DNA from: Cyrtodaria siliqua
Taxonomy: Eukaryota; Mollusca; Bivalvia; Adapedonta; Hiatellidae
DNA: 64,000 nucleotides
NCBI GenBank assembly: GCA_037043455.1
Contig: JAWPHD010005597.1
Span: 62,001 to 126,000 of the forward strand
Direction of reading: 5' to 3'
The notes under the pieces were generated by a model. The model searched no databases. It worked only from the letters and a program-made list of their open reading frames with translations, and was not told the origin of the DNA. Made by a program: the position numbers and the translations under genes. Below, one piece after another: positions 57,405 through 64,000 of the stretch. Every line of letters starts with the position of its first letter. Positions within the stretch are counted from its first letter, which is position 1.

Positions 57405-59535
57405 ACATGTACATGTTGTTTATCTTGAATGCGTGGTTTTGGATGGCTCTGTTTTTATTCATGTATATGTTGTTTGTTTTGAATGCGTGGTTTTGGATGG
57501 CTCTGTATTTATCCATGTACATGTTGTTTATTTTGAATTCGTGGTTTTGGATGGCTCTGTATTCAGCCAGATACATGTTGTTTGTTTTGAATGCGTGGTT
57601 TTGGATGGCTCTGTATATATCCATGTACATTTTGTTTGTTTTTAATGCGTGGTTTTGGATGGCTCTGTATTTATCCATGTACATATTGTTTTTTTGAATG
57701 CGTGGTTTTGGATGGCTCTGTATTTATCCATATACATGTTGTTTGTTTTGAATGCGTGGTTTCGGATGGCTCTGTATTTATCCATGTACATGTTGTTTGT
57801 TTTGAATGCGTGGTTTTGGATGGCTCTGTATTCAGCCAGATACATGTTGTTTGTTTTGAATGCGTTGTTTTGGATGGCTCTGTATATATCCATGTACAAG
57901 TTGTTTGTTTTGAATGCGTGGTTTTTATGACTCTGGATATATTCAGACACATGCTGTTTTGTTTTGAATGCGTGGATTTGGATGGCCCTGTAGAAATCCA
58001 TGTACATGTTGTTTATTTTGAATGCGTGGTTTTGGATGGCTCTGTATTTATCCATCTACATGTTGTTTGTTTTGAATGCGTGGTTTTTGGATGGCTCTGT
58101 ATTTATCCATGTACATGTTGTTTGTTTTGAATGCGTGATGTTGTATTGCTCTGTATTTATCCAGGTACATGTTGTTTGTTTTGAATGCGTGGTTTTTATG
58201 GCTCTGTATTTATACATGTACATGTTGTTTGTTTTGAATGCGTGGTTTTGGATGACCCTGTATTTATCCATGTACATGTTGTTAGTTTTGAATGCGTGGT
58301 TTTGGATGGCCCTGTTTTTATCCATGTACATGTTGTTTGTTTTGAATGCGTGGTTTTGGATGGCTCCTTATATATTCATGTAAAGGCAGTTTGCTTTGAA
58401 GGCATGGATTTGGATTGCTCTTTATTTATCCATTTACATGTCGTTTGTTTTGAATACGTGGCTTTGTATGGCTCTGTATATATCCATGTACATGTTGTTT
58501 GTTTTGAATGCTCGGTTTGGTTTCGTATGGCTCTGTATTTATCCATGTGCATGTTGTTTGTTTTCAATGCGTGGATTTGGATGGCCCTGTATTTATCCAT
58601 GTACATGTTGTTTGTTTTGAATGCGTGGTTTTGGATGGCTCAGTATTTATACCTGTACATGATGTTTGTTTTGAATGCGTGTTTTTGGATGGCCCTGTAT
58701 TTATCCATGTCCATGTAGTTTGTTTTGAACGCGAGGTTTTGGATTACTCTGTATTTATCCATGTACATGTTGTTTGTTGTGAATTCGTGGTTTTGGGTCA
58801 CCCTGTATTTATCCATGTACATGCTGCTTGTTTGATGCGTGATTTCGGATGGCTCTGTATTTATTCATGTACATGTTGTTTGTTTTGAATGCGCGGTTTT
58901 GGATGGCCCTGTATTTACTCATGTACATGTTGTTTATTTTGAATGCGTGGTTTTCGATGGCCCTGTATTTATCCATGTACATGCTGTTTATTTTGAATGC
59001 GTGATTTTGGATGGCCCTGTATTTACTCATGTACATGTTTTATGTTTTGAATGCTTGGTTTTGGATAACCCTTCATTTATCCAAGTACATGTTGTTTGTT
59101 TCAATGCGTGGTTTTAGATGGCTCTATATATATCCATGTACATGTTGCTTGTTTTAAATGCATGGTTTTAGATGGCTCTATATATAACTATGTATATGTT
59201 GTGTGTTTTGAATGTGTGGATTTGGATGGCTCTGTATATATCCATGTACTTGTTGTTTGTTTTGAATCCGTGGTTTTTATGGCTCTGTATTTATACATGT
59301 ACATTTTGTTTGTTTTGAATGCGTGGTTTTTGATTGCCCTGTATTTATCCATGTAAATGTTTTTTGTTTTGAATGCGTTGTTTTGGATGGCCCTGTATTC
59401 ATCAATGTACATGTTGTTTGAATTGAATGCTTGGTTTTGGATAGCCCTGTATTGATCCATGTACATGTTGTATGTTTTGAATGCGTGGTTTTTGATGGCT
59501 CTGTATTCATTCATATACATGTTGTTTGTTTTGAA

Positions 59536-59891
59536 GTAAAGTAAACACTGTTGTTAGTCTAGGTTAAAATACTCAGTGAGAGATTTTAACACACACTCCG
59601 TGATCACAAATCACGGTGTAATTACGTTGTATAATTAATACGGATAGCTTACACAATAATCACATAATAACGAAGGTAGAACACTACACTTCTGTTATAG
59701 AGTAAGCTTGGTGTAGTTACAGCAATAAGGATACACACAACACTCATCCAGATACATTTGACTGTAACATGAATATCAATAGAAAAACACTTGGGGTAAA
59801 ACACTCCAGGGAGAGTTCACTAACTGGGAAAGTGAACCGTCTGAGGTCAACTGGGCCGTCTACTATGTGCAGACCCTTGCAACCCCCCACA
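59536..59891. repeat. Non-satellite 356 bp block, copy 2
   Basis: Nearly identical to 57049-57404, exactly 2487 bp downstream, with two or three substitutions visible (for example near 59692 and 59801). It was carried by the segmental duplication, not by a second insertion. Confidence 0.8.
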
Positions 59892-62800
59892 ACATGTACA
59901 TGTTGTTTATCTTGAATGCGTGGTTTTGGATGGCTCTGTTTTTATTCATGTATATGTTGTTTGTTTTGAATGCGTGGTTTTGGATGGCTCTGTATTTATC
60001 CATGTACATGTTGTTTATTTTGAATTCGTGGTTTTGGATGGCTCTGTATTCAGCCAGATACATGTTGTTTGTTTTGAATGCGTGGTTTTGGATGGCTCTG
60101 TATATATCCATGTACATTTTGTTTGTTTTTAATGCGTGGTTTTGGATGGCTCTGTATTTATCCATGTACATATTGTTTTTTTGAATGCGTGGTTTTGGAT
60201 GGCTCTGTATTTATCCATATACATGTTGTTTGTTTTGAATGCGTGGTTTCGGATGGCTCTGTATTTATCCATGTACATGTTGTTTGTTTTGAATGCGTGG
60301 TTTTGGATGGCTCTGTATTCAGCCAGATACATGTTGTTTGTTTTGAATGCGTTGTTTTGGATGGCTCTGTATATATCCATGTACAAGTTGTTTGTTTTGA
60401 ATGCGTGGTTTTTATGACTCTGGATATATTCAGACACATGCTGTTTTGTTTTGAATGCGTGGATTTGGATGGCCCTGTAGAAATCCATGTACATGTTGTT
60501 TATTTTGAATGCGTGGTTTTGGATGGCTCTGTATTTATCCATCTACATGTTGTTTGTTTTGAATGCGTGGTTTTTGGATGGCTCTGTATTTATCCATGTA
60601 CATGTTGTTTGTTTTGAATGCGTGATGTTGTATTGCTCTGTATTTATCCAGGTACATGTTGTTTGTTTTGAATGCGTGGTTTTTATGGCTCTGTATTTAT
60701 ACATGTACATGTTGTTTGTTTTGAATGCGTGGTTTTGGATGACCCTGTATTTATCCATGTACATGTTGTTAGTTTTGAATGCGTGGTTTTGGATGGCCCT
60801 GTTTTTATCCATGTACATGTTGTTTGTTTTGAATGCGTGGTTTTGGATGGCTCTGTATTTATCCATGTACATGTTGTTTATTTTGAATGTGTGGTTTTGG
60901 ATTGCACTGTATTTATCCATGTATGTTGTTTGTTTTGAATGCGTGGTTTTGCATGGCACTGTATTTATACATGTACATGTTGTTTGTTTGAATGCGTGGT
61001 TTTGGATGACTCTGTATTTATCCATGTACATGTTTTTAGTTTTTAATACGTTGTTTTGGATGGCCCTGTTTTTATCCATGTACATGTTGTTTGTTTTGAA
61101 TGTGTGGTTTTGGATTGCACTGTATTTATCCATGTACATGTTGTTTGTTTTGAATGCGTGGTTTTTATGGCTCTGTCTTTACACATGTACATGTTGTTTG
61201 TTTTGAATGCGTGGTTTTGGATGGGCCTGTATTTATCCATGCACATGCTGTTTGTTTTGAATGCCTGGATTTGGATGGCCCTGTATTTAACCATGTACAT
61301 GTTGTTTGTTTTGAATGCGTGGATTTGGATGACCCTGCATTTACTATTGTACTTGTTGTTTGTTGTGAATGCGTGGTTTTGGATGACCCTGTATTTATCA
61401 ATGTACATGCTGTTTATTTTGAATGCTGGTTTTGGATGGCCCTGTATTTAACCATGTACATGTTGTTTGTTTTGAATGCGTGGATTTGGATGAACCTGCA
61501 TTTACCATTGTACTTGTTGTTTGTTGTGAATGCGTGGTTTTGGATGACGCTGTATTTATCAATGTACATGCTTTTTGTTTTGAATGCCTGGATTTGGATG
61601 GCCCTGTATTTAACCATGTCCATGTTGTTTGTTTTGAATGGTGGATTTGGATGACCCTGCATTTACCATTGTACTTGTTGTTTGTTGTGAATGCGCGGTT
61701 TCGGATGACCCTGTATTTATCAATGTACATGTAGTTTGTTTTGAATGCTTGGTTTTTTATGGCTCTGTATATATCCATGTACATTTTTTTTTGTTTTGAA
61801 TATGTGGATTTGGATAGCCCTGTATTGATCCATATACATGTTGTTTGTTTTGAATGCGTGCTTTTGGATGACCAGTATTTATCCATGTACATCTTGTTTG
61901 TTTTGAATGCGTGGTTTTGGATTGCACTCTATTTATCCATGTACATGTTGTTTATTTTGAATGCGTGGTTTTGGATGGCTCTGTATATATTCATGTACAT
62001 GTAGTTTTTATGCGTGGTTTTGGATGACCCTGTATTTATCAATGTAAATGTAGTTTGTTCTAAATGCGTGGTTTTAGATTACTCTGTATTTATCCATGTA
62101 CATGTTGTTTGTTTTGAATGCATGGTTTGGATGACCCTGTATTTATCCATGTGCATGTTGTTTGTTTTCAACGCGTGGTTTTGGATGGCCCTGTATTTAT
62201 CCATGTACATGTTGTTTGTTTTGAATGCGTGGTTTTGGATGGCCCTGTATTTACTCATTTACATGCTGTTTATTTTGAATGCGTGGTTTTGGATGACCCT
62301 GTATTCATCCGTGTACACTTGGTATGTTTTGAATGCGTGGTTTCGTATGGCTATGTTTTGAATGCTTGGTTTCGTATGGCTCTGTATTTATCCATGTACA
62401 TGTTGTTTATTTTGAATGCGGTGTTTTGTATTGCTCAGTATATATTCATGTACATGCTGTTTGTTTTAAATGCGTGGTTTTGGATGGCTTTGTATATATT
62501 CATGTACATGATGTTTGTTTTGAATGCTTGAATTTGGATAGCTCTGTATTTATTCCTGTACATTTGGTTTTTGTTTGTTTTGAATGCGTGGTTTTGGATG
62601 GCTCTGTATTTATCCATGTACATGCTGTTTGTTTTGAAAGTGTAGTTTTGTATGGCTCTGTATTTATCGTTGTTCGTGTTGTTTGTTTTGAATGCATGGT
62701 TTTGAATGGCCCTGTATTTATCCATGTACATGTTGTTTGTTTTGAATGCGTGGTTTTGGATGGCTCTGTATATATCCTTGTACATGCTGTTTGTGTTCAA

Positions 62801-64000
62801 TGCGTGGTTTTGGATGGCCCTGCATTTATCCATGTACATGTTGTTTGTTTAAATGCGTGGTTTTGGATGGCTCTGTATATATCCTTGTACATGCTGTTTG
62901 TTTTGAATGCGTGGTTTTGGACGACCCTGTATTTATCCATGTACATGCTGTTTGTTTCGAATGCGTGGTTTTAGATGACCCTGTATTTATCCATGTACAT
63001 GTTGTTTGTTTTAAATGCGTGATATTGGATGGCTCTGTATATATTCATGTACATTTTGTTTGTATGCGTGGTTTTGGATGACCCTGTATTTATCCATGTA
63101 CATAGAGTTTGTTTTAAATGCGAGATTTTAGATGTCTCTGTATTTATCCATGTACATGTTGTTTGCTTTGAATGCGTGGTTTTGCATGGCTCTGTATTTA
63201 TACATGTACATGTTGTTTGTTTTGAATGCGTAGTTTTGGATGGTTCTGTATATATCTATGTACATGCTGTTTGTTTTGAATGCGTGGTTTTATATGTCTC
63301 TGTATTTATACATGTACATGTTGTTTGTTTTGAATGTGTGGTTTTGGATGACTCTGTATTTATCCATGTACATGTTGTTTGTTTTAAATGCGTGGTTTTG
63401 GGTGGATCTGTATTCATCAATGTACATGGTGTTTGTTTTGAATGCGTGGTTTTGTATGGATCTGTATTTATCCATGTACATGTTGTTTGTTTTGAATGCG
63501 TGGTATTGGATGGCCCTGTATTTAACATGTACATGTTGTTTGTTTTCAATGCGTGGTTTTGGATGGCCCTGTATTTACCATGTACATGTTGTTTGTTTTG
63601 AATGCGTGGTTTTGGATGGCTCTGTATTTATCCATGTACATGTTGTTTGTTTTGAATGCGTGGTGATGTATGGCTCTGTATTTATCCATGTACAAGTTGT
63701 TTGTTTTGAATGTGTGGTTTTAGATGATCCTGCATTAATCATGTACATGTTGTATGTTCTGAATGCTTGGTTTCGTATGGCTTTTTTTTGAATGCGTGGT
63801 TTTGTGTGGCTCTGTATTTATCCATGAACATGTTGTTTGTTTTGAATGCGCGGTTTTGTATGGCTCTGTATTTATACATGTACATGTTGTTTGTTTTGAA
63901 TGCGTGGTTTTGGATGGTTCTGTGTATATCTATGTACATGCTGTTTGTTTTGAATGCGTGGTTTTGTATGTCTCTGTATTTATACATGTACATGTTGTTT

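Larger units (their letters stand above)
55921..60840. repeat. Tandem segmental duplication of ~2.43-2.49 kb inside the satellite
   Basis: The marker ggctccttatatattcatgt at about 55929 recurs at 58362 (offset 2433), and later markers recur at offset 2487, i.e. one monomer more. Copy 1 spans about 55921-58353 and copy 2 about 58354-60840. Each includes one non-satellite block. Confidence 0.85.
55225..64000. repeat. 54 bp satellite array, right block
   Basis: The same 54 bp monomer as at 34532-44304, about 150 copies, running off the end of the window. The repeat phase continues across the inserted element, showing that the element landed in an existing array. Apparent 60-240 residue proteins on either strand are products of the 3n repeat length. 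Confidence 0.93.

Noticed and set aside
34532..64000. Dozens of long frames of 18-residue repeats (FECVVLDGSVFIHVHVVC-like, MYMDKYRAIQNHAFKTNN-like)
   Set aside because: They follow from a 54 bp (3n) satellite that lacks stops in four frames. Both strands are equally open, frames break at random indels and no start, splice or conserved frame exists.

Overview
This is eukaryotic nuclear DNA, most likely from an invertebrate and, as a best guess, a bivalve mollusc. The evidence is an AT-rich background, intron-split EGF-repeat exons with GT/AG borders, a LINE, MITE-like foldbacks, a tRNA-like SINE head, two Polinton/Maverick-type elements and a very large satellite. The species cannot be named from the sequence alone.

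Layout. 1-8.56 kb is intergenic or intronic: degenerate repeats, a tRNA-like SINE head, an inverted-repeat pair, a MITE-like hairpin and a possible TATA promoter with a first exon. 8564-22887 is a Polinton/Maverick (adintovirus-like) element of about 14.3 kb. It has ~250 bp terminal inverted repeats (TIRs) that themselves fold, a retrovirus-type integrase, a protein-primed family B DNA polymerase, a double jelly-roll major capsid protein, a packaging ATPase, a putative penton and several small membrane proteins. Most of its long genes carry frameshifts or stops. Its leftmost protein is intact and carries three motifs that match retroviral late-budding domains. 23997-26545 (minus strand) holds exons of a host single-pass receptor with EGF-like repeats. 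28.2-32.4 kb is a C-rich tandem array split by a 5'-truncated L1/Tx1-like LINE with an 11 bp target-site duplication.

34532 to the end is a 54 bp satellite with higher-order duplications. A 10.9 kb element (44305-55224) is inserted in it with a near-perfect 6 bp target-site duplication. Its outer shell looks like a gutted Polinton: termini AGTAGT...ACTACT, 215 bp terminal hairpins, a polymerase tail at one end and an integrase-type chromodomain at the other. The core is a giant palindrome: two ~3.6 kb inverted arms, each with the same two-gene unit (an acidic coiled-coil protein and a ~900-residue unrecognised protein with replication-initiator-like features), around a 2.1 kb array of a 25 bp repeat rich in perfect palindromes. 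The inner core and outer shell share the same 17 bp terminal motif and CTACTTTCGGCGAA-type sites. This nested object is the best candidate here for an undescribed system.

How the parts work together: in the first element, polymerase and integrase would copy and insert it, capsid, penton and ATPase would form and fill a particle, and the small membrane proteins may act in entry or exit. In the second element, the outer Polinton has lost its own replication genes and the inner palindrome may have used the same terminal signals. All functional statements are inferences from motifs; no database search was possible.
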